44,062 nucleotides of DNA from an uncultured bacterium (GTDB lineage Bacteria; Bacteroidota; Bacteroidia; Bacteroidales; CAIWKO01): positions 1 through 44,062 of the forward strand of contig CAIOYH010000092.1 of assembly GCA_903862465.1 (NCBI GenBank), in the 5' to 3' direction. Each line of letters starts with the position of its first letter. The stretch's first letter is position 1. This document shows positions 7,761 through 16,138 of this stretch, piece after piece. A program made the translations under genes and the position numbers. The notes under the pieces were generated by a model. The model was not told the origin of the DNA, did no database searches, and worked only from the letters and a program-made list of their open reading frames with translations.

Positions 7761-8783
7761 TATCGTCGTATTCGTCGTGATATTTTGATTTTCTGTCACG
7801 GCAAACGAGTTCGTGAAGTTCGAACTCATATAATCTCCCGAGAGATATTGCCCGTCGTGGTTCCTATCTATCAACGAATATAAATAGTATTTCCCGGGAT
7901 GGATATTTCGTATCTTATATTGAACGGTGTTAGTCGAAAGATAAACGTATTTCGAAATATATTTTAGATTATCAGGAATATAGGTATAACCATTAAACAA
8001 GGGTTGGGTCGTAAACATCACGAAAACCTCATCATTGGCACTCGTGGTCAAACTACCATCAATCGTGATGTTTACGGTCACGCTGCCCACATAAGGTTGC
8101 GTCACCGAACTATATGGATCGTGTGCAAAATCAAAGAAAATGCTCTCGGTCATACCGTCAAACACATTCGAAAAATCCTTCACCATAATGGGTTGAGGAT
8201 AATTGAAATGCGCAGTGGCTTCGGTGGCATTATCTCTAGTCCCGAGTGTTGCGGTGAAGGTAGAATGAGGCACCAAAGGATACACCGTATTGAATTTATT
8301 GGTAAAAACCTTCATCACCATGCCTTCCGGAGTAAATCTGAACTCCGTGCAAGCGCGTTTTGTCCCCTTCACAAAGTCGCTGAAACGATAATAATTGTCG
8401 TTATCCACAACAGAATCCATCACTTCATACGTTACGCAGCATTGATTCTTAAAACATCCTTCTGTGCGCATTGCCACCTTCAATTTATTTTGATGTTTCA
8501 CAATAAAAAAGCTGATATTGTTGATAGTATTCGTGTCGAGCAAGGAGAATTGCGATATCTGCGCTTCCGAAACGGGACGAAAGTCCACATACCAATTGGA
8601 AAAGCTTCCTGCCGGAGTGGTCGAAGTGACAAGTCCGTGCCACAAGCCGGGTATCTTTTTCAGAAACTCATAACCAAATACTTCGTTTTTAATTTCTGTA
8701 TCTCTTTTGCAGTTGATAAAAAGAAATAAGGTGCAAGCGATGGCAAATAGCGGATAAATAAAAAGGCTGTTTTTGTTTTTCAT
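7743..8783 (-). CDS. predicted lipoprotein, unknown function
   Basis: A 346-residue protein starting MKNKNSLFIYPLFA. Its hydrophobic signal ends in FINC-KRD, a plausible lipobox with Asn before the Cys. The mature part is beta-rich. It has a Cys pair and neighbours at about residue 110-117 (GCFKNQCC) and a C-terminal region (RNIHPGKYYLYSLIDRNHDG) that resembles a carboxypeptidase-regulatory or Ig-like beta domain with an Asp-rich loop (DRNHDGQYLSGD). The frame could extend to 8828, but a near-perfect promoter (8799-8829) overlaps that extension, which fixes the ATG at 8783. Probably anchored in the outer membrane; function unknown. Confidence 0.75.
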   Translation of the reverse strand: MKNKNSLFIYPLFAIACTLFLFINCKRDTEIKNEVFGYEFLKKIPGLWHGLVTSTTPAGSFSNWYVDFRPVSEAQISQFSLLDTNTINNISFFIVKHQNKLKVAMRTEGCFKNQCCVTYEVMDSVVDNDNYYRFSDFVKGTKRACTEFRFTPEGMVMKVFTNKFNTVYPLVPHSTFTATLGTRDNATEATAHFNYPQPIMVKDFSNVFDGMTESIFFDFAHDPYSSVTQPYVGSVTVNITIDGSLTTSANDEVFVMFTTQPLFNGYTYIPDNLKYISKYVYLSTNTVQYKIRNIHPGKYYLYSLIDRNHDGQYLSGDYMSSNFTNSFAVTENQNITTNTTIDYIIP

Positions 8784-8798
8784 GATAAAAAATTTAGG

Positions 8799-8829
8799 CA
8801 AAGATATAGATATTGTGTTGAATGACAAA
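8799..8829 (-). promoter_or_regulatory. Bacteroidota-type promoter (TTTG-N19-TATCTTTG)
   Basis: Read on the minus strand, TTTG (8826-8829) is followed after 19 bp by TATCTTTG (8799-8806), matching the -33/-7 consensus of the phylum. The ATG of the lipoprotein gene follows 15 bp further on, which rules out the upstream in-frame start at 8828. Confidence 0.75.
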
Positions 8830-8847
8830 ATTTATCTTTCACCTTGC

Positions 8848-9996
8848 TTAGACAAGGAATGTCTCGGGATAATCAAACCCATTATAATGCTGCGCTGAAC
8901 TGATATAAGCCCCGGCAGGATAAACCAACATGAAATCCCCTGACTTGATACTGTCCGGTAACCGAACATTTTCGGCAAACACGTCATGGCTGTCGCAGGT
9001 GGGACCCGTAATTATATACTGTTGAAATGAAGTTTCGTTTGGAATGTGATACGGATAAATTATCGCATAAGAAATATGACTCATCACCCATTGAAACCCT
9101 TGAAAGATGCCACTATCCAGAAAAATCCATCGTTTATTTTCCCGCTGAATAACATCCACCACCCTGCAGACCATAGTGGCAGCATTGGCTAATAAAAAAG
9201 ACCCGGGTTCGGCAATAATGCGGATGTCATATTGCTTTTGTATCGCATTGAGCTGTGGTTTTATTTTATGAGCAATAGCCTCAAGCAAAGCATAAGAATC
9301 GCAATTATGAGCAGGGAAACCGCCTCCGATATTAAGGAACTTTAGATGAATATCATTTCGGTTCAATTCTTCAAAAAGTTCCGAAACGATCGCAATAGCA
9401 TTCGAATATGTCTCCGGATTTTTATTATTCCAGCCAACATGAAAGGCAATGCCGTTTGGATTTAGGTTCAGGTCAATGGCTTTTTTCATCAGCCTCACAA
9501 CCTCCGTTTGTGGAATGCCAAATTTGTCGTTCAAAGCCCATTCTGCACCCAAATTGGAAATACTCAAACGAGCAAACACTGATGACTGAGGCGCATTAAC
9601 GGCAATTTTCTCCAATTCTGTTTCTGTGTCGAAAGCAAAGTCTCGAATGCCATAAAGGTAGGCTGCTTGGATATGACTTGAAATCTTAACGGGATTAGAA
9701 AAGATGATGCGCTGACCGGGTATCTTCAACGTTTCTAAGATGGAAAGCTCGCCCAAAGAAGCAATTTCGAAATTAGTGCCCAATTGATTCAAGCAAGTAA
9801 TCACTTCAGGTGTATGGTTTACCTTAACCGGAAAATAGACATTGGAACCAGGAAATTCGAATTGTTGAAGTAGTGTATGAAGATTGGCAGCAATTTGGTC
9901 TTGGCTGCAAATGATAGTGGGAGTTGTGAAGGTGTTTTGCAAGGAAGCCGATAAACTTCGTTCTAAATGTGGAGGTAATGCAGAAAAATCAAACAT
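8848..9996 (-). CDS. PLP-dependent decarboxylase, ornithine/diaminopimelate decarboxylase family (fold III)
   Basis: A 382-residue alanine-racemase-fold decarboxylase. Recognisable features in order: the cofactor lysine in YFPVKVN (Lys58), FHVGW (residues 185-189), the glycine loop GGGFP (224-228), EPGS (263-266), and the ornithine-decarboxylase-like Cys motif GPTCDSHDV (Cys334), followed by AGAY near 361. The CDS.D motif favours an ornithine or related basic amino acid decarboxylase over DAP decarboxylase. Two deviations stand out: the usual EPGR phosphate-binding Arg is Ser here, and the HVGS-type motif is HVGW. Expected role: polyamine synthesis in the cytoplasm, but the exact substrate is not determined. 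It is separated from the dehydratase gene upstream by only 42 bp holding a terminator-like hairpin. Confidence 0.8.
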   Translation of the reverse strand: MFDFSALPPHLERSLSASLQNTFTTPTIICSQDQIAANLHTLLQQFEFPGSNVYFPVKVNHTPEVITCLNQLGTNFEIASLGELSILETLKIPGQRIIFSNPVKISSHIQAAYLYGIRDFAFDTETELEKIAVNAPQSSVFARLSISNLGAEWALNDKFGIPQTEVVRLMKKAIDLNLNPNGIAFHVGWNNKNPETYSNAIAIVSELFEELNRNDIHLKFLNIGGGFPAHNCDSYALLEAIAHKIKPQLNAIQKQYDIRIIAEPGSFLLANAATMVCRVVDVIQRENKRWIFLDSGIFQGFQWVMSHISYAIIYPYHIPNETSFQQYIITGPTCDSHDVFAENVRLPDSIKSGDFMLVYPAGAYISSAQHYNGFDYPETFLV

Positions 9997-10007
9997 AGCA
10001 GGAATTG

Positions 10008-10033
10008 AAAAGGGGCAATCACTTGCCCCTTTT
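10008..10033 (-). terminator. intrinsic terminator / attenuator hairpin
   Basis: GGGGCAA and TTGCCCC pair around a 4-base TCAC loop (10012-10029), flanked by A's on one side and T's on the other. On the minus strand it ends the dehydratase transcript. It stands only 12-16 bp before the decarboxylase start codon, so it may also limit read-through into that gene. Confidence 0.8.
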
Positions 10034-10038
10034 ATGTA

Positions 10039-11844
10039 TTACAGCAATCCGCCGTTTTTATAAATTTGATATTGCGCATCATAAAACTTATTGGTGTGCG
10101 CTGTTTTGTTGTTTTGCAGATTGGTGATTTCGCCACTCAGAAAGTCAATCTTAATGGTATCGCCATCATTCAGTTCAAGCAGGTCGAGCATTTCAGGTTT
10201 GTAAGTGAGTATCGGAAAGGCTGCATTGATAGCATTGCGTTCATAGATGGCGCCATAAGATTCGGCTAAAATACACGAAATTCCTAAAGAAATAAAACAA
10301 TCCACCGCTTGCTGACGTGAGCTGCCTGCACCGAAGTTCTTAGCGGTAATAATGATATCTCCTGCCTTGGCTTTCTTTGCAAAATCCTCATAGCCTTTCA
10401 GATTATCGAAGGAATATTGCCCCATTTCATTGATATTGGTGATAGCCAAATAGCGATTGTGGAAAATCATATCGGTATCAATATCATCTTTTTTAATAAT
10501 CCAAACTTTACCGTGAACCACTGATGGTTTTTCGGTTTTAGTGCCCACTTCAGACTTTGCTGTTGGCTTCATGATACCAAGTTTGCCGAATAGGGCAGGC
10601 TCATCAGGCAGTTGATCAGGAGTGGTGATGAAACCTGCCACCGCTGAAGCTGCTACCACAGCAGGTGAAGCCAAATAAACATATCCTTTGCCTTGTTTGC
10701 CATCAAAATTGCGGTTCCCCGTGCTAATGGTAACTTCTTGAGGACCGTTTTGACCCACCTGTCCGGCAGCACAACCGGCACAACCGGCATTAGAAACCAT
10801 AGCTCCGGCATCTTTAAATATTTTCACCAAGCCTTCGTCCAAAGCTTGATTCCAAATAGCATCCGTTGCAGGAACAACTTTGAGAACCACCTGAGGAGCC
10901 ACTTTTCTACCTTTCAGAATTCCTGCTGCAATGCGCAAATCGTCAATACGACCGTTGGTGCAACTTCCTAAAAAAGCGGAATCAATTTTGGTGCCTTTCA
11001 CCGATTCTACAGATGTATCATCATGTGGATGACCAGGCTTAGCCACCATCTGAACAAATTTGCTGATATCAATTTCATGCGTTTGTTCGTAAACGGCATT
11101 GTCATCAGCCTTGATCAATTCAATAGTATCTCCTGTGATATTTTCAAAATGCTTGATGATTTCAGCATTTGGAGTAAAGAAAATGATGATAGCGCCCATT
11201 TCTGTCGCCATAGATGAGATAGTAATGCGCTCGTCAAGGGTGAGTTTTTCAGCTTCCTCGCCATAAATCTCTACCGATGTTCCTAAGAGTTTATTGGCAC
11301 CAAAAATGCCAAGAAGATTCAAGACGATATCTTTAGCCGATACATTGGCAGGACGTTTTCCTGTGAAGGTAATCTTTACGGATTGCGGAACTTTAAACCA
11401 AACAAAGCCTTTTGCCCAAGCAGCAGCAATGTCTTGGTCGCCCATGCCTTGTCCGAAAGAACCTAAGGCACCCATGATATTAGCATGAGAATCAGTAGAA
11501 ACAAAAGTACTTCCAGGCCAAGCCAAGCCACTGTCAATGGCAAGATGGGTTCCGATGCCCGAATCAACATCATACACTTTAATGTTATTTTCGCGGGCAT
11601 ATTGTCTGCAATAATGTTGGTTGGCTGCATACTTCTGATCCGAACCACCCGGATTACAATCAAAGGTAAATACAGTCTTGCTTGAATCATTTACTGTGAG
11701 ACCATTATCTAAGAGGTTTTTCACCACATTAGCGCCGCCGAAATCGCGAGCAGCTCGGGTGTCTATAATCACATCAATGATATCATCAGGCTTTACTGTT
11801 GATAGATTGGAATGTTTTGCGAGGATTTTTTCTATGAGTGTCAT
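10039..11844 (-). CDS. fused aconitase-superfamily hydro-lyase (LeuC-like + LeuD-like)
   Basis: At 601 residues, a single chain joins a large-subunit-like part (about 1-415) and a small-subunit-like swivel domain (about 445-601). The three [4Fe-4S] cysteines are Cys295 (GSCTNG) and Cys355/Cys358 (CAGC). STDSH (116-120) and the swivel motif GAGSSR (505-510) are also present. The family interconverts citrate/isocitrate, isopropylmalate isomers or homocitrate/homoisocitrate. The specificity loop here (RYLAIT in place of a YLR.T-type sequence) does not settle the substrate. Eighteen bp downstream of an HD-domain gene, and in the same run as a decarboxylating dehydrogenase (14546-15736) that would catalyse the next step. 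This suggests an aconitase/isocitrate dehydrogenase pair or an analogous 2-oxoacid elongation pair. An intrinsic terminator follows. Confidence 0.85.
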   Translation of the reverse strand: MTLIEKILAKHSNLSTVKPDDIIDVIIDTRAARDFGGANVVKNLLDNGLTVNDSSKTVFTFDCNPGGSDQKYAANQHYCRQYARENNIKVYDVDSGIGTHLAIDSGLAWPGSTFVSTDSHANIMGALGSFGQGMGDQDIAAAWAKGFVWFKVPQSVKITFTGKRPANVSAKDIVLNLLGIFGANKLLGTSVEIYGEEAEKLTLDERITISSMATEMGAIIIFFTPNAEIIKHFENITGDTIELIKADDNAVYEQTHEIDISKFVQMVAKPGHPHDDTSVESVKGTKIDSAFLGSCTNGRIDDLRIAAGILKGRKVAPQVVLKVVPATDAIWNQALDEGLVKIFKDAGAMVSNAGCAGCAAGQVGQNGPQEVTISTGNRNFDGKQGKGYVYLASPAVVAASAVAGFITTPDQLPDEPALFGKLGIMKPTAKSEVGTKTEKPSVVHGKVWIIKKDDIDTDMIFHNRYLAITNINEMGQYSFDNLKGYEDFAKKAKAGDIIITAKNFGAGSSRQQAVDCFISLGISCILAESYGAIYERNAINAAFPILTYKPEMLDLLELNDGDTIKIDFLSGEITNLQNNKTAHTNKFYDAQYQIYKNGGLL

Positions 11845-11862
11845 ATTAATCGTTTTAATGAG

Positions 11863-12408
11863 TTACTTTAATCTATCCCGAAAAGGTTCAAAAGTCATAA
11901 AATCCGCATGATGAACCACAAAGGCTTCGGTGGTTCTTTTCACCATATCGCCTTCACCCGCATGAGTAGCAATGATATGACAAACCTCTGCAGGAACACC
12001 ACATTGTTCTGCCAAAGAAACACCGCTAAACGGATGACGCAAATATTTGCCGTATTTACCCTGAACCGATTTGCCGTCTTTCAGTTCGTATTCCAATAGT
12101 TTACCAACATCGGCAAGAATAGCACCGGCAATCAACACATCCATATTAACAGGAAGGTCTTCTTTAAAAAACTTATTCATTTGGTCGCCGCAGTCTTTTG
12201 CAATATGCACCACTGCACGTTTGTGTCCCATGAAAGTTACCTTCAAATCGGGTCCACAGAGCAGTGTGAAGGGAATTGTGTTTAAATCTTTTACTGTGAG
12301 CACGCTTTTTTCAAGGGCAAGCTCCCAAGTTTTGGCTGTTGCTACTCTCAAGGATTCATCTTTAATCCACAAGAGTTCGGGCCATAATTCTAATACTTCT
12401 GCATTCAT
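11863..12408 (-). CDS. HD-domain protein with an altered HD motif
   Basis: A 181-residue protein with the layout of an HD phosphohydrolase: His62 in GHKRAVVH, the doublet position at 99-100 in GAILADVGKLLEYE, His125 in RHPFSG, His149 in IIATHAGEGD, and HHADF (166-170). The doublet reads Ala-Asp instead of His-Asp, so one metal ligand is replaced while the others look intact. It may be a one-metal enzyme, a nucleotide-binding regulator or an inactive member. The gene overlaps nothing and lies 18 bp before the fused dehydratase, implying co-transcription and perhaps a link to that Fe-S enzyme. No substrate can be assigned. Confidence 0.75.
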   Translation of the reverse strand: MNAEVLELWPELLWIKDESLRVATAKTWELALEKSVLTVKDLNTIPFTLLCGPDLKVTFMGHKRAVVHIAKDCGDQMNKFFKEDLPVNMDVLIAGAILADVGKLLEYELKDGKSVQGKYGKYLRHPFSGVSLAEQCGVPAEVCHIIATHAGEGDMVKRTTEAFVVHHADFMTFEPFRDRLK

Positions 12409-12447
12409 TTTCTTTTGTTTTAAGTTAGTATTTTTTATTTATTTCTA

Positions 12448-13557
12448 TCACCAATAATTTGGTTTATAAGGAAAAACATCTACAAGCTCGCCAGAATAAT
12501 AAAATTCATAAGCTAAAGCTCCAAATGTATAATTTTTATCATGGATTTTTATAGTTGAACCACCCACCGACGGATTCTTCTTTGGAACAGACACTGCATA
12601 GCCCACATTATATAAGGTAGCCAATATCTCAGGACGATTGGATATATCAAAACCTGACCGTTTCCATTGCTGCCTGATTTCTTTCAAAATAACGGCGGCA
12701 TATAAATAAGAGTAATAATGATTCCGATAGTTGACAAGCCTATCGTAACGTTCTTTAGTGATATCTCCGGAGTTGAAATCCAACAAATGAACATATTTCT
12801 TCCCGGGATAAAAGATAGAAGCCGAATCTTTCAGATACTTCTCGGCATTGATTGCCGCTTCCTCTTTGATACCCGTCACACCCAACGCGAAATTAGCTTC
12901 CACGGAAAGAATCTTTAAGGGGCTGATAACCTTCTTATACATCTCCCGTGAGGAATTAAACAAACGCATCTGTTCGCCCATCAACACACAAACCACCAAA
13001 CGGGGCTCCACATTCATAGCTGTGGAGGCGCTATCAATCAGCGCCGAATCTTTTATCACAGCAATCTTAAAATCCGACCACTCGGGAATGTTCATCCATT
13101 CGAACAGATTGCAACTTTTCGATGTCGCGCTTGTTTCTCTAGAATATAAGAGATTACATTCACTGATTTTTGAATTATACCCATTGCTATCAATCATGCT
13201 CAGGTTGATGGCATCTATCATGCGTTCAGCTAATGAGATATTTTTGTGTTGCACATAAGCCTTGTGAATTAATTGCGCATTAATCGGGTAATATTCGTTC
13301 AAAACATTGAGTTTTGCATAAAACTTCGCGATGCGCGAAACTTCATTTCTAGAGGTATCAGATTGAATGCTGCCATAATCGTCGCCCATTTTCTGAAAAT
13401 AGCGATCGTTATAATCAACCGCACCCGGATCATTGAACAGATGAAGTTTGATGCCAATAAAAGCAGAAGTGAGCACAAAACCATTCAACGCAAACAGCAA
13501 AATCACCGTTATCGTTGTGTATTTAATAGTTTTGTTCTTCTTTAATCGCTGATACAT
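12448..13557 (-). CDS. membrane-anchored lysozyme/transglycosylase-like protein
   Basis: A 369-residue protein with a basic N-terminus and one membrane segment (about 12-37), then a long helical periplasmic part. A lytic-transglycosylase-like order of motifs is visible: a possible catalytic Glu195 in VLMGEQ, GVTGIK (226-231, cf. the G-x-M/T-Q-I motif) and LYNVG (315-319, cf. AYNAG). This resembles DUF1402-type lysozyme-like proteins, but the match is from motif order only. Likely acts on, or is derived from enzymes acting on, peptidoglycan. It starts 11 bp after the NAGPA-type gene and is probably co-transcribed with it, which fits a shared envelope-sugar role. Confidence 0.55.
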   Translation of the reverse strand: MYQRLKKNKTIKYTTITVILLFALNGFVLTSAFIGIKLHLFNDPGAVDYNDRYFQKMGDDYGSIQSDTSRNEVSRIAKFYAKLNVLNEYYPINAQLIHKAYVQHKNISLAERMIDAINLSMIDSNGYNSKISECNLLYSRETSATSKSCNLFEWMNIPEWSDFKIAVIKDSALIDSASTAMNVEPRLVVCVLMGEQMRLFNSSREMYKKVISPLKILSVEANFALGVTGIKEEAAINAEKYLKDSASIFYPGKKYVHLLDFNSGDITKERYDRLVNYRNHYYSYLYAAVILKEIRQQWKRSGFDISNRPEILATLYNVGYAVSVPKKNPSVGGSTIKIHDKNYTFGALAYEFYYSGELVDVFPYKPNYW

Positions 13558-13568
13558 TATCCTCTAAT

Positions 13569-14447
13569 TTAATTTGTAATCTTTTTATGAAACCCCAAAA
13601 CATTTGGTAGTTTCCACAATTTCGTATTATCATCATCAGGATTTGAACCTGACACATAGTTGCCAAACTTGCATAGTTCAACATCTGCTGCCTTCACATA
13701 AATTGAAGTTTCTGGTCCACCTTCCATGTACATTGCCGTTTGAATATTTAAATCCACACCCAACATAAAATCAATAAACTCATTGGCATTGTAGGGTGAG
13801 TGCGCAAACAAAAACAACACATTGCCTGCTTTATCTTTTGCAAGAACGCACATACTACAACTCAAAATGGGCTTGTGACTCCAATAAATGGCGTTCCCCA
13901 TATTATCTATCATGCGTATAGATTGAAAACAACAATTGTAGTTTTCAAGGATGGCTTTCCAATCCTGATTCGTCATATCCACAATTTGAAACGCGGGCAG
14001 CGACGCATTCTTGGGATTAAATACCGCCAACGCATTAAAACTTTCTTTCACCACGGGATTGTTCACGAATGTATAGTTCTGCATATATCCCATCGCTGTG
14101 ATATTGTCTTTCAAGGAATACATTCCGGCATTTATAGCTCCGCAAAGGTGCTTCAATGTACACCACTCTTTGATGGTTCGCAAGGTCCTGTCGCTTTCGG
14201 TGGCTATTATCAAATCAAAATCAAAATTATCAGGATTAATCTTCACCACTGTAACCTTCGAATCGGAATATTTGGAAACGAAAGGTCCTGAAAGTTCGGC
14301 AATGGCAAGTCCCACATCAAGAGTTTTCCATTGAATGGCTTCCTTGGTTGGCAGCTTATCCTGACTTCTGCCCGAAACACATAAAACTAAAAGCATTGCA
14401 CCCATTAGGGTTGCCGTAATGCACTTAGGTTTTATTGATTTCGTCAT
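13569..14447 (-). CDS. secreted phosphodiester glycosidase-like (NAGPA domain) protein
   Basis: A 292-residue protein with an N-terminal signal peptide (hydrophobic 12-25, cleavage probable near SGRSQ). The body fits the NAGPA/DUF2233 family: INAGMYS near residue 105 and the C-terminal MYMEGGPETSIYV near 239-251, which corresponds to the family's (L/M)DGGxS motif with Glu in place of Asp. Family members remove sugar from phosphodiester-linked saccharides, such as GlcNAc-1-phosphodiesters. Several cysteines (96, 102, 172-173, 197, 200) may form disulfides. Expected in the periplasm. Eleven bp upstream of the lysozyme-like gene. The specific substrate cannot be read. Confidence 0.75.
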   Translation of the reverse strand: MTKSIKPKCITATLMGAMLLVLCVSGRSQDKLPTKEAIQWKTLDVGLAIAELSGPFVSKYSDSKVTVVKINPDNFDFDLIIATESDRTLRTIKEWCTLKHLCGAINAGMYSLKDNITAMGYMQNYTFVNNPVVKESFNALAVFNPKNASLPAFQIVDMTNQDWKAILENYNCCFQSIRMIDNMGNAIYWSHKPILSCSMCVLAKDKAGNVLFLFAHSPYNANEFIDFMLGVDLNIQTAMYMEGGPETSIYVKAADVELCKFGNYVSGSNPDDDNTKLWKLPNVLGFHKKITN

Positions 14448-14470
14448 CGAATTATATCTTATTGATATAG

Positions 14471-14521
14471 CAAAACAGATTGAAGAAGTTCAAAATAAAT
14501 GAAAAACATCAATCTGTTTTG
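14471..14521 (-). terminator. perfect 13-bp inverted repeat between dehydrogenase and NAGPA genes
   Basis: CAAAACAGATTGA (14471-14483) is exactly complementary to TCAATCTGTTTTG (14509-14521), with a 25-bp spacer. It lies in the 98-bp gap after the dehydrogenase stop. With a long loop and no U-tract it is not a classic terminator; it could be a factor-dependent stop, an mRNA-stabilising hairpin or a protein site. Confidence 0.5.
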
Positions 14522-14545
14522 TATGTTATTATAAACGGAAATTGT

Positions 14546-15736
14546 TTACAATTTTGCGATTACCGCGTCCGCCATTGCCTTAGTGGAAGCCGCTCCCTGA
14601 TTGATTACGTCGGGCGTGCCTTTCATCTTCAGCATATCGTAGGCTTTCACCTTGCCTTCTGCCACCACTTCCGACACCGCTTTTTTGATGCGGGCTGCCA
14701 TTTCGCTTTCGCCAATATGGTCGAGCATCATCACAGCCGAAAGTATCATAGCGATGGGGTTGACAATAGAAACAGGATAATCAGCATACTTCGGTGCCGA
14801 ACCGTGCGTAGGTTCAAACACGGCAACTTCCGGTCCAATGTTGGCACTACATGCAAAGCCCAAGCCGCCAACCAGTCCGGCAAATCCGTCGGAAACGATG
14901 TCGCCAAACATATTTCCTGCCACTATTACGTTATAGTTTTCAGGATTCTTGGTCAACCACATCATCATAGCATCTATATTCACGTCTTCAACCCAAATGT
15001 TAGGATAATCGGCTTTCGACATCTCTTGGGCAATTTTCAACATCATGCCCGAAGTTTCACGGATGACGTTGGGTTTTTCGCATACGGTGATTTTGCTGTA
15101 GCCACGATTTTTGGCATATTCAAAGGCAGCTCTCACAATGCGTGTGGTATATTTCTTTGTGAAGATACGCGTGGAAACTGCCAATTCGGGACGTGGACAC
15201 CATGCAAAGTTATCGCGAAACTTGGGGTGTGTCATCAGGGCATCATACACCTGATCACCAGGGTTGGTCCATTCCACCCCACCATAAAGCCCTTCGGTGT
15301 TCTGACGAAAAATCATCACATCCACCACAGGTTCTTCTATCGTAGTGCCTCCACCGCGACGGATGAAATTCAAGGGGTTCGACGGAAAAGTTTTGCACGG
15401 ACGCATACACAAATCCAAATCGAAATGCTGACGCATAGCGACAATAGGGCTATAATATTGTATGTTTTTGCCTTGCAAGTCAGGTGACAATTCGGCTGCT
15501 GCTTTGTCTTTTGGTTTGGACGTGATGGCACCAAACAGTCCAATTTTGTGTTCTTCCAACAGCTTGATAGTTCGGTCAGGAAGTGGGTTGCCTTCTTTGC
15601 ACCAAAACTCCCAGCCGATGTCGCCGTTCACATAATTCGCTTTAAATCCAACGGCATCCAACACGCGGATGCATTCGTCTAACACAGGTTTGCCTATGCC
15701 ATCTCCGGGCATAGTTACAATGGTTCTTTTTTCCAT
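14546..15736 (-). CDS. isocitrate/isopropylmalate-family decarboxylating dehydrogenase
   Basis: A 396-residue beta-decarboxylating dehydrogenase. Visible features: MPGDGIGKPV at the N-terminus, the substrate-loop arginines in AMRQHFDLDLCMRPCK, FRQNTEGLYGG, a catalytic-lysine region KITVCEKPN, the metal-binding aspartates in GNMFGDIVSDGFAGLVGGLG, and the nucleotide-binding FEPTHGSAPKYA. The absence of an IPMDH-specific pattern, and the RQNTEGLY context, favour isocitrate dehydrogenase (NAD type) over LeuB, but homoisocitrate is not excluded. It is the first gene of the same-strand run that ends with the fused aconitase-type enzyme, supporting consecutive steps. A -7 box lies 45 bp upstream. 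Confidence 0.8.
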   Translation of the reverse strand: MEKRTIVTMPGDGIGKPVLDECIRVLDAVGFKANYVNGDIGWEFWCKEGNPLPDRTIKLLEEHKIGLFGAITSKPKDKAAAELSPDLQGKNIQYYSPIVAMRQHFDLDLCMRPCKTFPSNPLNFIRRGGGTTIEEPVVDVMIFRQNTEGLYGGVEWTNPGDQVYDALMTHPKFRDNFAWCPRPELAVSTRIFTKKYTTRIVRAAFEYAKNRGYSKITVCEKPNVIRETSGMMLKIAQEMSKADYPNIWVEDVNIDAMMMWLTKNPENYNVIVAGNMFGDIVSDGFAGLVGGLGFACSANIGPEVAVFEPTHGSAPKYADYPVSIVNPIAMILSAVMMLDHIGESEMAARIKKAVSEVVAEGKVKAYDMLKMKGTPDVINQGAASTKAMADAVIAKL

Positions 15737-15780
15737 ACTATTTTATTTTTTTTAAGTGTTTATGTTTTTAATTGACGCGA

Positions 15781-15788
15781 CAAAATTA
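15781..15788 (-). promoter_or_regulatory. -7 box for the dehydrogenase gene
   Basis: TAATTTTG on the minus strand fits TAnnTTTG. A possible TTG lies 23 bp further upstream. It is 45 bp before the ATG at 15736. Confidence 0.5.
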
Positions 15789-15896
15789 TAACAAATTATC
15801 ATTCGATGATACAAGTTGTGAAAATTTTTTTTTGGGGAAGATTATTTAGTCAATTGAATTGATTGGTTGAATTGTTAAATTGTTGGGATGATAATT

Positions 15897-15926
15897 AAAA
15901 AGGCTTGACAATGGGCAAGCCTTTTT
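15897..15926. terminator. bidirectional terminator-like hairpin
   Basis: AAAAGGCTTG and CAAGCCTTTT pair around an 8-base loop, with A's before and T's after. No gene in the window ends here, so it may be the relic of a lost gene or a block between the divergent promoters. Confidence 0.65.
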
Positions 15927-16138
15927 GTTGATTATATTATAATGTATAGATTTAGGTGGTGAGTTGGAGAAGTTTTTTTCTGTTAGAGGAGGGACGATTT
16001 TTATTAGTTTGATTTGAAATGGGCTATTTGTCTTCGGTGGTGACGCCGTTGTTGATGGTTTGGGAGATGAAGCAAGGAATTCGGCGGTGATGTTCCATAA
16101 AGCAATGGGGAGTTGACCACGAAGTGTTGTTTGTTTTT
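15927..16138. other. intergenic, no gene seen
   Basis: A 62-residue minus-strand frame crosses part of this stretch, but it has no start signal and runs into the tandem array. No domain or signal was recognised. The G-rich, C-poor plus strand contrasts with its surroundings. Confidence 0.4.

Noticed and set aside
7292-7883. 63- and 85-residue frames
   Set aside because: They are translations of the 21-bp repeat; no unique sequence, signal or domain.
8004-8729. 241-residue plus-strand open frame
   Set aside because: It lies opposite the lipoprotein gene, is rich in His/Arg/Ile as expected for an antisense shadow, and has no domain or start signal.
14480-15487. 335-residue plus-strand open frame
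   Set aside because: Antisense shadow of the dehydrogenase gene, whose protein shows a full set of family motifs.
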